This document shows, piece after piece, positions 33,305-43,994 of a DNA stretch of 64,000 nt. The stretch is from Metellina segmentata (Eukaryota > Arthropoda > Arachnida > Araneae > Tetragnathidae), in the NCBI GenBank assembly GCA_947359465.1, contig OX375878.1:88634377-88698376 (forward strand), written 5' to 3'. The position numbers were made by a program, and so were the translations under genes. The notes beneath the pieces were generated by a model. It saw nothing but the letters and a program-made list of their open reading frames with translations. It did not search any database and was not told the origin of the DNA. Positions within the stretch are counted from its first letter, which is position 1; the number at the start of each line of letters is the position of its first letter.

Positions 33305-34345
33305 TCAGTAGCCAGAGTAGCCGCCATTGTTGGAGACCACCGCTGCCACACGCCTCGGCATTGATACAAAGAGACTTTGGATGTGTTATTGGGATACAGC
33401 AGACCAAGCAGCTTCCACACGTTGCCAAAGTTGATCTGGTGTGGCAGCTGGGGATGTAATCTGGGTCAATCGTTGAGCAACCATGGACCACATGTTTTCT
33501 ATCGGCGAAAGATCCGGAGAGCGAGCTGGCCAGGGAAGCAATGCAATCTGGCGATTGACGAAGAACCCTTGGACAATGCGTGCCACGTGTGGTCGCGCAT
33601 TATCCTGTTGAAATATGGCTGTGGGCAAGCCCTGAAGGTAAGGAAGGACAACTAGCTCCAACACCTCGGAGATGTAGCGCTGGTTGTTTAAAGTACCGGC
33701 AATGCGTACTAGAGGAGTGCGAGAGTGATATCCAATACCGCCCAATACCATAATACCCGGTGCAGGACCAGTGTGGCGGTGCATAACGCAGCTGTTCAGC
33801 GTCCTCTCTCCACGGTGTCTCCAGACTCGAATCCGACCATCGTGGTGTTGCAGACAGAAGCGTGACTCGTCAGTAAAGACAATTTCATTCCATTCTGCCG
33901 TCCACATCCTTCTTTCATCGCACCATTGGCGGCGGAGACGTCTATGGTTCTGTGTCGAGAGTAGACGAAGCAATGGACGTCTTGCCGACAGACCACTCTG
34001 CTGTAAACGGCGTCGAATGGTACGCGCAGACACTGGATGATGCGTTACAGACTGAATGTGCTGTCATATGGTTCGTGATGTGGCTGATCGATCCGTCACT
34101 GCCATACGCACAATATGCCTGTCATTACGTGAAGTGGTGCACTGAGGTAGATGCGATCGAACACGTCGGTCCGTCGTACCCTCCTGCATCCAACGATCAC
34201 ATATCCGCATTACAGTTGTTTGGTTTCGTCCAACACGACTACCGATTTCCCTGAAAGATAATCTACAATCTCGGTAGGCCACTATCCTACCTCTGTCGAA
34301 CTCGGATACTTGATCAAAAGATGATCGCTGTTTTCTACGAGGCAT
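33305..34345 (-). pseudogene. Tc1-like DD34E transposase, full length with two in-frame stops
   Basis: 1041 bp = 346 codons plus stop, all in one frame with no frameshift. The start at 34345 gives MPRRKQRSSFDQVSEFDRGR, the usual Tc1 N-terminus, then a paired-like HTH region (IGSRVGRNQTTVMRICDRW) and a second HTH (VSARTIRRRLQQSGL). Catalytic residues are all present: D in FTDESRF, D in FQQDNARPH and E in SPDLSPIENMW, with 34 residues between the last two (DD34E). The C-terminal SMPRRVAAVV and NNGGYSGY follow, then TGA at 33305-33307. Two nonsense codons disable it: TGA at 34064-34066 and TAA at 33386-33388. The pattern suggests a fairly young dead copy. Confidence 0.95.
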
Positions 34346-34387
34346 AATTGATCGTTTTTTTTGAATTGGTAATTGGTAATTTTTTAG

Positions 34388-34700
34388 TTAACGTCGTACT
34401 AGAGCAACACAACGGGCTATTGACGACGGTCCGGGATCAGTCCCTTAAGGGAAAGATCCGAGGACAACACCTCGTAATTTTGAACCACGGTCAGATGACG
34501 AAGCAACACCTGAGCTGGCACCCCACTCTCCAAACTTCCACGCCAACCCAACGTGAGGACTTTCGGCCACGACAGATTTAAGGTGCACCAGCCGCCTCTA
34601 CACCATACGTTTACAAACATCCATGCCCGGACCCGGATTCGAACCAGGAACCTTCCGATCTAGAGGCTAACACCTTAACCACTATACCGGTTGGTCGGCC
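34388..34700 (-). mobile_element. SINE with type A tRNA head and type B tail, nested in Tc1
   Basis: Minus strand: head GGCCGACCAACCGGTATAGT with box A TAGTGGTTAAGGTG and box B GGTTCGAATCC, then GGGCATGGATGTTTGTAAAC and the shared body. The long 3' block ends GGACCGTCGTCAATAGCCCG, TTGTGTTGCTCTAGTACGAC, GTTAAC. Copies at 36283 and 40071 have the same head but a different, shorter 3' end. It lies between the Tc1 start codon and the Tc1 right terminus, so it inserted after that element. Confidence 0.88.
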
Positions 34701-35300
34701 GTTTTTTTTTTTAAAAACCGCAAGAAAAACACAACTGCCGTACTTGAAATCGTCTAAATCTCCAAGCCTTAAATAGCGCTTTGAAGTGGCACCACAGGCG
34801 CGCGTGATGTGCGTTTGCGCTGAAATTCTAATCATTTGCATATCTCACCTCCGCTAATGCATATTGTAAATTTCATATTATTTGCATGCTTCCTTCAGGG
34901 TGTTGCATTTACGATGGCCAGCAGTGTAAAATCGAAGAACGAAATTGCATCAGACTTCAATTTGATAAATAATCGCTAAATCAGTAATTTAATTTTGAAT
35001 TCTTAGACACGATGATTTATTTAAAAACAATTTCACTAAGTTTTAGAGATATTGTGTCCCAGTTGCAGTATAAAACTTTGATTAAAAGATTTTTTATAAT
35101 AAAAAAAATTAGCTGGACTCTGAAATGTTAAGAAACTGATAAATATAAAATCGAAGAACAAAATTTCATCAGACTTCAGTTTGGTAAAGAATCGTTATGT
35201 CAGGAATTTAATTTTGAATTCTTAGACACAATGCTTTATTTAAAATCAATTTCACTAAGTTTTAGAGATATTGCGTTTCTTAAGATTTAACCAGAAAAGC

Positions 35301-36273
35301 CCACATTCTGCGAACGTCCTTCGAAAACAGGACTAGTGAAATCCGATGTTTGCAAAGTCAGATCACATACTCAGTGCACAACCAATAAAATAATTTAAAG
35401 AAAATACAACCTTTGCCCCAAACAAGTTTATGTAGCCAATAAAGAAAAGTGTTTATCGAAAATCACCTCTTTGAGAGGTATTGCGTCTATTTAGAAGGTG
35501 TTGATCGAAGATTATTCAGTTATTTTCTAACGGAATTAGGTTAAATTTATATTTGGTTAATATTTTGAAATATTTTTGTCATTACATCGCAAAGGTTACT
35601 CTAAATCGAACAAGTGTTTGGAAATTGACTTCCTCAAACAGATTCCAGAGATTATAACAGAATATGAATATATCTCGCATTAAATAACAATGTAAGATTA
35701 CGGTTTCATTGTGTATATTTAATCTTCCAGTGCACTCTGTTCTACGGGGAGAATAATAATTTTCTCTTAATTTTTTATCTAATCTTATGCGTAGGAAGAC
35801 GAAATACATCCTTCTGCATAATGCAAACCTACCCTCTTGTAGACCAAACAATGTGGTAATTTTACAACGTTATTAATCTTTCTACACATAAAACTAAGGA
35901 ATTTTCTTAAAGTTATGGCGATATTGCAGCCGCGATGCGATATGCAGGTAATGAATTTATTTGCTCTCTCTCTCTCTCTCTCTGACAAGCTAGCTATATA
36001 TCTACCTCAATCTCTTTCTCGCTTATACTACAAGTATATTCTTTGACGGTGTTTCAACTGCCAATTCATTAAAATTAGTCTTCTAAAAAAAGTACAACTG
36101 ACTTTTTGTTACCTCTAATGACTGACAATCCTGAACTCGCAAGAAAAATTTTCATGAGGGTTTCATTTGCGGATTCTGAAAGAATTGCGAATATTGGATG
36201 CCTGAAATAACTGCCTGGATTTAAAGTCGTAAGGGGGGGTGAAAGCAAAACTGGACCGGAAACTTTCATCCTA
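35301..36273. other. No gene seen
   Basis: AT-rich. Contains a (TC)n run at 35964-35983. Open frames of up to 89 codons on the minus strand have no recognisable motif. Confidence 0.4.
35964..35983. repeat. (TC)n microsatellite
   Basis: Ten CT/TC units. Confidence 0.85.
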
Positions 36274-36282
36274 CAGCTATAT

Positions 36283-36561
36283 ACCGACCAAACAGTATAG
36301 TGTTTAAGGTATTAGCCTCTATATCGGAAGGTTCCTGCTTCGAATCCGGGTCGGGGCATGGATGTTTGTAAGCGTATGGTGTAGAGTCGGCTGGTGCACC
36401 TTAAATATGCCTAAGCCAAAAGTCCTCACAATGGGTTGGTGTGTAAGTTTGGAGAGTGGGGTGCCAGCTCAGATGTTGCCTCGTCATCTGACCGTGGTTC
36501 AAAATTATATGGCGATACACCAAATGGCTAAGCTTGGACGGTGGTAACTTGTTGAATCCTT
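36283..36561 (+). mobile_element. tRNA-derived SINE, type A, with 9-bp TSD
   Basis: Head CCGACCAAACAGTATAGTGT with box B GCTTCGAATCC. GGGCATGGATGTTTGTAAGC, the shared body and the type A 3' end (GGCGATACACCAAATGGC, GGACGGTGGTAACTTGTTGA) follow. Perfect direct repeats CAGCTATAT at 36274-36282 and 36562-36570 mark the insertion. Confidence 0.92.
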
Positions 36562-36596
36562 CAGCTATATGAAGAGTTTCTGTGAGGCATCTTGAA

Positions 36597-38805
36597 TTAA
36601 CCCTCCTGGTGGCTGTTTCAACGAGTTATCTCGTATCATCACTAAAACTGATTATATCTTATAGACGAGATATCTCCTCATTAGAAGAAACCTAACAAGA
36701 TCTTAATCTCTTAAAAATTGGTAATATCTTGATGGATCGCAAGAAATCTTGTCATGAGCAATTTGGGTCAGATCTTAATAGACGAGATATCTCCTCATTA
36801 GAAGAAACCTAATGAGATCTCAATCTCTTAAAAATTGACAGTATCTTAATGGATCTCGAGAAATCTTGTCGTGTGCAATTTGGGTCAAATCTTTATGGAC
36901 GATATATCTCCTCATTAGAAGAAACCTAACAAGATCTTAATCTCTTAAAAATTGGCAATGTCTTGATGGATCGCGAGAAATCTTGTCATTAGTAATTTGG
37001 GTCAGATCTTAATAGACGAGATATCTCCTCATTAGAAGAAACCTAACAAGATCTCAATCCCTTAAAAATTGACAGTATCTTGATGGATCGCGAGAAATCT
37101 TGTCATGAGCAATTTGGGTAAGATCTTGATGGACGAGATATCTCCTCATTGGAAGAAACCTAAAAAGATCTTAATCTCTTAAAAATTGGCAATATCTTGA
37201 TGGATCGCGAGAAATCTTGTCATGAGTAATTTGGGTCAGATCTTAATAGACGAGATATCTCCTCATTAGAAGAAACCTAACGAGATCTCAATCTCTTAAA
37301 AATTGACAGTATCTTAATGGATCGCGAGAAATCTTGTCGTGTGCAATTTGGGTCAAATCTTTATGGACGGTATATCTCCTCATTAGAAGAAACCTAACGA
37401 GATCTCAATCTCTTAAAAATTGGCAATGTCTTGATGGATCGCGAGAAATCTTGTCATTAGTAATTTGGGTCAGATCTTAATAGACGAGATATCTCCTCAT
37501 TAGAAGAAACCTAACAAGATCTCAATCCCTTAAAAATTGACAGTATCTTGATGGATCGCGAGAAATCTTGTCATGAGCAATTTGGGTCAGATCTTAATAG
37601 ACGAGATATCTCCTCATTAGAAGAAACCTAACGAGATCTCAATCTCTTAAAAATTGACAGTATCTTAATGGATCTCGAGAAATCTTGTCGTGTGCAATTT
37701 GGGTCAAATCTTTATGGACGATATATCTCCTCATTAGAAGAAACCTAACAAGATCTTAATCTCTTAAAAATTGGCAATGTCTTGATGGATCGCGAGAAAT
37801 CTTGTCATTAGTAATTTGGGTCAGATCTTAATAGACGAGATATCTCCTCATTAGAAGAAACCTAACAAGATCTCAATCCCTTAAAAATTGACAGTATCTT
37901 GATGGATCGCGAGAAATCTTGTCATGAGCAATTTGGGTAAGATCTTGATGGACGAGATATCTCCTCATTGGAAGAAACCTAAAAAGATCTTAATCTCTTA
38001 AAAATTGGCAATATCTTGATGGATCGCGAGAAATCTTGTCATGAGTAATTTGGGTCAGATCTTAATAGACGAGATATCTCCTCATTAGAAGAAACCTAAC
38101 GAGATCTCAATCTCTTAAAAATTGACAGTATCTTAATGGATCGCGAGAAATCTTGTCGTGTGCAATTTGGGTCAAATCTTTATGGACGGTATATCTCCTC
38201 ATTAGAAGAAATCTAACGAGATCTCAATCTCTTAAAAATTGGCAATGTCTTGATGGATCGCGAGAAATCTTGTCATTAGTAATTTGGGTCAGATCTTAAT
38301 AGACGAGATATCTCCTCATTAGAAGAAACCTAACAAGATCTCAATCCCTTAAAAATTGACAGTATCTTGATGGATCGCGAGAAATCTTGTCATGAGCAAT
38401 TTGGGTCAGATCTTAATAGACGAGATATCTCCTCATTAGAAGAAACCTAACGAGATCTCAATCTCTTAAAAATTGACAGTATCTTAATGGATCTCGAGAA
38501 ATCTTGTCGTGTGCAATTTGGGTCAAATCTTTATGGACGATATATCTCCTCATTAGAAGAAACCTAACGAGATCTCAATATCTTAAAAATTGACAATATC
38601 TTGATGGATCGCGAGAAATCTTGTCATGAGCAATTTGGGTAAGATCTTGATGGACGAGATATCTCCTCATTAGAAGAAACCTAACAAGATCTCAATCTCT
38701 TAAAAATTGACAATATCTAAATGGATCGCGATAAATCTTGTCATGAACAATTTGGGTCAAATCTTGATGGACGAGAAATCTCATTCTAACCACGTGAAGC
38801 GTTAA
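36597..38805. mobile_element. piggyBac-like TTAA MITE whose core is amplified into a satellite
   Basis: Left border: TTAA (36597-36600) then CCCTCCTGGTGGCTGTTTCA, nearly identical to the left end of the 217-bp MITE at 4743. Right border: ACCACGTGAAGCG then TTAA (38802-38805), a diverged inverse of that end. Between them lie about 60 bp of left MITE sequence, 18 exact 117-bp monomers and a short right flank. The monomer itself aligns to the core of the simple MITE (about 4800-4917). The arrangement is that of a single MITE expanded internally from about 220 bp to 2.2 kb. Confidence 0.8.
36664..38769. repeat. 117-bp satellite, 18 monomers, with 7-monomer (819-bp) higher-order repeat
   Basis: Monomers start with GACGAGATATCTCCTC-type sequence every 117 bases from 36664 to 38653. 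18 x 117 = 2106 bp, exactly the array length, with no indels. Diagnostic variants (GACGATATAT, GACGGTATAT, CTCATTGGAAG, ATCCCTTAAA, GTCGTGTGCA) recur in the same order seven monomers apart. Monomers 2-8 (from 36781) match 9-15 (from 37600), and a third round starts at 38419. Both offsets are exactly 819 bp. Confidence 0.97.
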
Positions 38806-40058
38806 TAATGTGTAATTAGTGTGTAGGTTTTGACGCAGGCAGGTGTAGAAGAGATTGCGATAAAAAATCAAAAACAGGATGCGAAGATTTTCCAAAGGAA
38901 ATAGAAAAACCGACCTGGATAGCCAAAAAAAGAATAGTATACGAAAATTGCGACAGAGATCTGATTGTTTCAATGACTATAGAAACTAAAATAAAGAAAA
39001 ACAGGTTATTGTGATTTAAATTTTTTTAATTTGAATAATATATACATATCTGTTATTTAAAAAACAATCTACATAATTTTATCCAGCATACCATTATTAC
39101 TAGGATCCACACTGGTTTCTTCTGTCTTTCTAGGCTAAGGCAACTTCCCATCTTTCTAGTGTGATAAAACCTATCAAGCAGCAAAAGTGTTTTAGCATAA
39201 TGTCCTTCAAAGCGTGCGTGTTGAGAAATAACCTCATAACTATTTCATCAGATTTCTCTCCGAAATATTTCTAGGGTAACTGACCTTTATTCAGATGACA
39301 TGGGCCTTGGGTATTGCTTTAAAATTTATACTTCAGAATTGAATTTAGCCACACAAAAAACTGCTCTAGAACTTGACGAACCCTAAGATATTTACGAATT
39401 AATCTAATAACTTATTTAATTGAGGCACTTTCTCCGAAACATGGCAGCAGTGACTGACCTTTATCTGGATGATATGGGCGTCGGCCTTCGGCAACTTTCG
39501 ACCTACTGGCATTGAGAGAAAATGCGATCCACTAGTCATAAAAACGACCCAGCACAAATCCCATTGAAAACAATCCATCAATTTTTATTAATTGATCGCT
39601 GTACTTCAGGCTCTTGCTACAGCTTGCATATTAATAATTGCATTGAATTGTCGACTAATGACCGAATTTCCACTCTATTTCCTCTATAAGCGGAGGGAAC
39701 GGATTACGTTCCTTGCGAATAGTTTAGGTCTGTCCATAATTTACTAACAGTTTTCAAGGTTTATAAAGTATCATCATGAATTTCCTCGGTTACTTGATGT
39801 AGTAGTTCTGGTTGATATGTAGTTTTTACACATGAGTAAATAGAATTTCATCGCGTGGGACACCGTTTACTTTCCTTGATGCTAAACCAGTTTCCAAGAC
39901 AACTGGAGAATGTTTGAAGTGTGTAATGCATTTATATCCTTCTCACACGAAAGGACTTCAATGAAGTCAATGCTAACTGAGAATTATTGACTTAGTTTAT
40001 CTTAAAATTAGCAGATACTCACATAGCGCCGGTGCTTCAAGGTTCTTAAATTGTTTAA
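38806..40058. other. No gene seen
   Basis: Contains a loosely duplicated phrase (TGACCTTTAT...GATGA.ATGGGC at about 39280 and 39450). Otherwise unremarkable AT-rich sequence. Confidence 0.4.
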
Positions 40059-40070
40059 ATCTATTAATGA

Positions 40071-40345
40071 GCTGACCAACCGGTATGGTGGTTAAGGTGT
40101 TAGCCTCTATATCGGAAGGTTTCTGGTTCGAATCCTGGTCAGGGCATGGATGTTTGTAAGCGTTTGGTGTAGAAGCGGCTGGTGCGCCTTGAATCTGTCG
40201 TGGTCGGCAGTCCTCAAGTGGAGTTGGTGTGGAAGTTTGGAGAGTGGTGTGCCAGCTCAGATGTTGCTTCGTCATTGACCGTGGTTCAAAATTACGAGGC
40301 GATACATCGAATGGCTTAGGCTGGGATGGTGGTAACTAGTTGACT
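40071..40345 (+). mobile_element. tRNA-derived SINE, type A, with 12-bp TSD
   Basis: Head GCTGACCAACCGGTATGGTG with box A-like TGGTGGTTAAGGTG and box B GGTTCGAATCC, then body and type A 3' end (GCGATACATCGAATGGC, GGGATGGTGGTAACTAGTTG). Direct repeats ATCTATT(A/G)ATGA at 40059-40070 and 40346-40357 differ at one position. Confidence 0.92.
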
Positions 40346-40357
40346 ATCTATTGATGA

Positions 40358-41437
40358 CCGTGTCGTTAGTCATATTTTATACCGTATTTACATCCATTTG
40401 CAATGAATCGATATAAACATTTCGTAGCTCCAAATTCAATGAAAGTTAATCAAAAATATAAAACTGATTTTCATGTACCTTTTAATGGTATTAATTCCTA
40501 GTTTTTATACAGAGTACAAGGTAAACAGTGCCCACCTAATTTGAATGTAATTTGTTAAAATACTTTTATATTGGAGTAGAATCAGTTGAATTTAATAAGT
40601 GAGTTATACACGCATAGTATCCATGAATCTAAAGATATAAATAGCTTTATTTCTACAACTTTTGGAAGGCAAAATCAATTTATATCTTCAAGTTTTATGA
40701 ATGAGGCTTATAGTAGTGTTGTTTTTGGTATTATACCAACTTTACTTTCGGTTTTTATGCTGTAAAGAAAACTATCTCCTTAGCAGAAATATGATTACGT
40801 TTGTCACTCTGCAGTCATCTTTGTTGCTACACAAGCACTACTTAAATAGGAACCTACAATAAAAAGCGGATTCTTAATTGCTACCAACATTCATAGGAAT
40901 GCGAAATGTGATGTTCATTAACAAATTCAGAAAATAATTTTTTTGCATAAAATATTTTAAAAAAAGTGGTATGTGGAGATTTTTATATATTCTTTAATTT
41001 TGCCACACCACAGAACTTTTCGGTCTTTGGCAGTATAACGGACAAACTGGCCACTAGTTGTGAGGAAGCATCCATTGAGCAGACCACTGCAGCTCTTAAT
41101 GAACAGTCACTAACATACATGGGCTTACAAACTAACATACATTGGCTTCGAACCTAGGACCTACAGGATTGTGGACTTACACCAGGCTGGCGGCATGCTA
41201 TTTATATAAACAAAAAACTGAATTTTTTAAAATTGTCAGAGTATATTTCTTAACATTAGTAATTTCTTATTGGGATATTGTATCAGTTGCGACAGCCTAA
41301 TTTTTTTAAGTAAGTGGTGCGAATAAATTTTAAAGAAAAAAAGTGATGCGTCTTGCAGATCCGACAATACTGAATTTCTTGCCTTTCACGTCACGTGTGT
41401 TGTTGTTGCTTATCCTCTTTAAAAGATCTGACATATG
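40358..41437. other. No gene seen
   Basis: AT-rich. On the minus strand near 41135-41150 the phrase TAGGTTCGAAGCC resembles a tRNA box B and may belong to another old SINE, but no box A or copy confirms it. Confidence 0.4.
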
Positions 41438-42007
41438 TCAGATCAACTCCAGTAGGTTGTTGACCGCCAGAAAATCCATAATTATAAGGGGGACAGATGT
41501 CAAGTCCTTCTTGGAAAGTCCAACCCAACTCAGTATGTGCTCCGGAGAAGCTGGATGGTCACAGCATTTTCCGCAAGTGGGATGGATCTTTCTGTCACGT
41601 TCAAAAGAAAGACATTTAAGGTGTCCACTTTTAAGCCTAGCTAGTGCAGTCTGGGAGCCACGATCACAATTAACTTCCAGAAGAGTGCCAGGGGATGTTC
41701 CGTTGTACCACGGGTGTGCAGGGGGAGTACGCCATTTTAAATTTAGTTTAGATCTTTCATTTGAGTACAATTCTTGGTAAGTAAGCGAAGAGCCAGTGGC
41801 CGTTTCGTCCTCGCTGCCCTCTTTAGCCAATCTGTCCGCTACCTCATTACCACTAGTGTTTACATGTGATGGAATCCATTGAAGATGGACGTCGTGGTTC
41901 TGAGAAATCTTTTCAGTTTAAGCAGAATAGATATGTTGGTTTCATCGTCTGCAGAGGACCAGCCACTAAGATGTTGAACACTGCGGCTGTCCGATAATAT
42001 CCAAAAA
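41438..42007 (-). pseudogene. RNase H domain and C-terminal tail of a non-LTR retrotransposon
   Basis: Minus strand, N to C: WILSDSRSVQHLSGW (about 42000), an acidic ADDETNISILLKLKR segment, then after a 1-nt frameshift near 41920, VHLQWIPSHVNTSGNEVADR and LAKEGS. These are the RNase H motifs around the second and last catalytic acids (SDS and NEVAD). A linker with PPAHPWYNG follows, then LARLKSGHL and a CCHC-like HPTCGKCCDHPASPEHIL in which the last expected Cys is Trp. The tail ends DFLAVNNLLELI and a stop at 41438. RNase H tails occur in I/R1/LOA-type LINEs. I know this tail from arthropod (notably spider) elements. The RT and endonuclease are absent because the 5' side is cut by a SINE fragment. 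Confidence 0.85.
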
Positions 42008-42140
42008 TCCACGTGTACAAGGGGTTATTACAGTAACAAATGGGTTCAAAATGACGTGGTAATGTCCTCGGATCTTTCCCTTCAGGTTTGATCTCAGACT
42101 GTCGCAAATAGCCCATTGTTGCTTCAGTATGACGTCAATT
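42008..42140 (+). mobile_element. SINE type B, 3' half
   Basis: TACAAGGGGTTATTAC, TGGGTTCAAAATGACGTGG, TCCTCGGATCTTTCCCTTC, ATAGCCCATTGTTGCTTC and a degenerate GACGTCAATT end. It abuts the broken RNase H gene on the left. Confidence 0.75.
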
Positions 42141-42147
42141 GAGACAT

Positions 42148-42280
42148 CTACATATGTTGGCCAGCGAAATCTCCTGGCCTGTCTCCCATTGAGCAAGTTT
42201 GGGATATGCTATATCGTTATCCTCAGAAATTCAGGTATCTGGAGCAGCTGCTGCAGAATGCTAGGCATAATTTGACAAAT
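42148..42280 (+). pseudogene. Tc1-like transposase fragment (third catalytic motif)
   Basis: Open plus-strand segment encoding WPAKSPGLSPIEQVWDMLYR at 42158-42217, the C-terminal catalytic motif of Tc1 transposases (E retained; the usual SPDL aspartate is Gly). About 20 more residues follow (YLEQLLQNARHN). Nothing else of the element is visible. It sits between a SINE end and a small inverted-repeat element. Confidence 0.75.
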
Positions 42281-42283
42281 CGC

Positions 42284-42534
42284 ACCCCGGCAAGAAAAGA
42301 GACACAGTTAAAAAAAAATAAAAACTTTGATGTTATGTCATTGAAAAATATGCATGAGGTGCCCCAGCGTGTTATATTATTATTCTACGGAGTATAATAG
42401 AAGTTACCACCATAAATACTTACCTAAAATCTAAAAGAAGCTTATACCATTTCAATATAAGTTTTATAGAATCCTTTCAGTTGATGTTTCTCAAAATCTG
42501 CAATTTCGAGTTTCGTCACTTTTCTTGCCGGGGT
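42284..42534. mobile_element. Small element with 16-bp perfect TIRs (251 bp)
   Basis: ACCCCGGCAAGAAAAG at 42284 is inverted at 42519-42534, and similarity extends a few bases further (AGAGAC / TGAC). No confident target duplication is seen. The interior is AT-rich and non-coding. Confidence 0.6.
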
Positions 42535-43994
42535 TCGACATGATAGCAAAAGGACTCCATCTGATCCATGCCATACAGTATATAGATATGTATAACCGCC
42601 AGAGGGTCCTTTATAACTTACTTATGTATGCCCTTTCCGATGCAATTCTACAACAATAGATTTTATGAGTCTATATTGAATATTGCCATAATTTCTGTAT
42701 GTTTTCATATACATCACAAATTCTAAATTTTATTCCTTTCGACCTCTGGCTTTGGTGATTTCTATTTTTTTATCACAGAGTGTAGTACAGTCTATAAGAT
42801 ATAATTTGTAAGAGAAAATGAAACAAACATTTTCAGTAAAAAATAGTTTCATAATTTATATAAACTTATTTGCAACAATTGTCTAATTTTAATGTATTCT
42901 ATCAACAGTAGTTTTAGTGATTATTATCTTTTTAATGCAAAGTTTGAAAAGCAGTTTTAATAATGAAGTATAAGGAATAATTCTGGAGTAAATATAAATG
43001 AATACACAATAAAATAACATGTTTTAAATGTGAAACTGTGCCTTAAGCAAAAAGTGTTTGGATTCTTATCGATGATTCTAAGAAAGCATAAAATATTCTT
43101 TTCGTAGTATTGATAGAATAAACATTTAATTTGTGATGTTCAGCAACAGATGGCAGCACGAAATTTTAAATTGCAATTTATTTGATGCCGTCATATTGCA
43201 GAACTATTTTCAATTGTGAAATTTAACCCTTTTACAATTAATAATCAGCGTTGCTATTGTTATATATATAGCTGCAGACTCCAAACGAATTTCTGATGAA
43301 TATGTATTTGGCTATTCTTCCAAGTTAATGTCTGTACATAACTCGTATACCAGGACTTAATTATCGAAAATATTATGGTTTACAGATCTTGATACGAATT
43401 ATTGCAGTAGTACTAGGAAAATCAGTTAAATCATCTAAAAATAATTGAAGAATGCGTATTCTTTATCAAGAAAGTATTATATCTCTATCAGAATGATAAT
43501 CTCGGAAAAAAAAGAATTCATGTATGACCTTCTCATTAGAAATTGAATGCGATACACGAGAGTTTGCTCAAACCAGGAAAAGGAATATGAAAACTAAAAA
43601 TTAATGTGCAGTACTCAAAAAAGTAGAGCAATAACACTGGTTGGATAAGAGCCATTTGGTTCAAGTTTACCGGGACAGCTTATTAGAGACAAACGTCCGA
43701 TCAAGAACCCATATTTCAAACGGAACACTTATGACAATGTGCACGGAATCGTGATCCTCCTTTTCCATCACGAGAACAAACGAGGACTTTAAAGTGTTCA
43801 ATCAATATACTATAAACCCTTCCATTATAGACTGACAAAGCATTCTCGTTATTTTGAGTATCTGTCGTTAAAAAGTATTTAATAGTTCGCTAGAAAAACG
43901 ATTGTTCGGAGAATGGTTAAATGTTTCTGTGGTGTCAAACAGTGGTAAAACTAGACTTTTTTGAGATCAAGACAAATGATGTTTATGCTATCCT
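42535..43994. other. No gene seen
   Basis: AT-rich. A phrase ACAGATGGCAGCACG near 43148 is the inverse of the repeat at 55714 and 55850. A slightly more GC-rich patch at 43640-43800 has no open frame of note. Confidence 0.4.

Larger units (their letters stand above)
33178..34926 (-). mobile_element. Tc1-like element (copy 1), 1749 bp including a nested SINE
   Basis: Termini CACTGCTGGGGCACCCAAAT (33178) and its partner CACTGCTGGCCATCGTAAAT (inverted, ending 34926) are flanked by TA at 33176-33177 and 34927-34928. Without the SINE at 34388-34700 the length is about 1.44 kb, normal for Tc1 elements. One transposase gene runs on the minus strand. Confidence 0.93.
32834..35300. repeat. Three diverged tandem units, the middle one interrupted by Tc1
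   Basis: Units start at CAGTATAAAAC at 32834, 33148 and 35066. Shared phrases are AAATATAAAATCGAAGAAC, TTTAATTTTGAATTC.TAGAC and ATTTAAAAACAATTT. The middle unit is split at 33177/34927 by the Tc1 element. The outer units preserve the uninterrupted ATATAAAATCGAAG site. Unit lengths differ because of internal deletions. Confidence 0.75.

Noticed and set aside
36664..38769. CRISPR-like regular repeat array
   Set aside because: Repeats are contiguous 117-bp monomers with no unique spacers, in a eukaryotic setting. It is a satellite.
36597..38805. Centromeric satellite
   Set aside because: The array is only 2.1 kb and enclosed by MITE ends. Nothing here supports centromere function.
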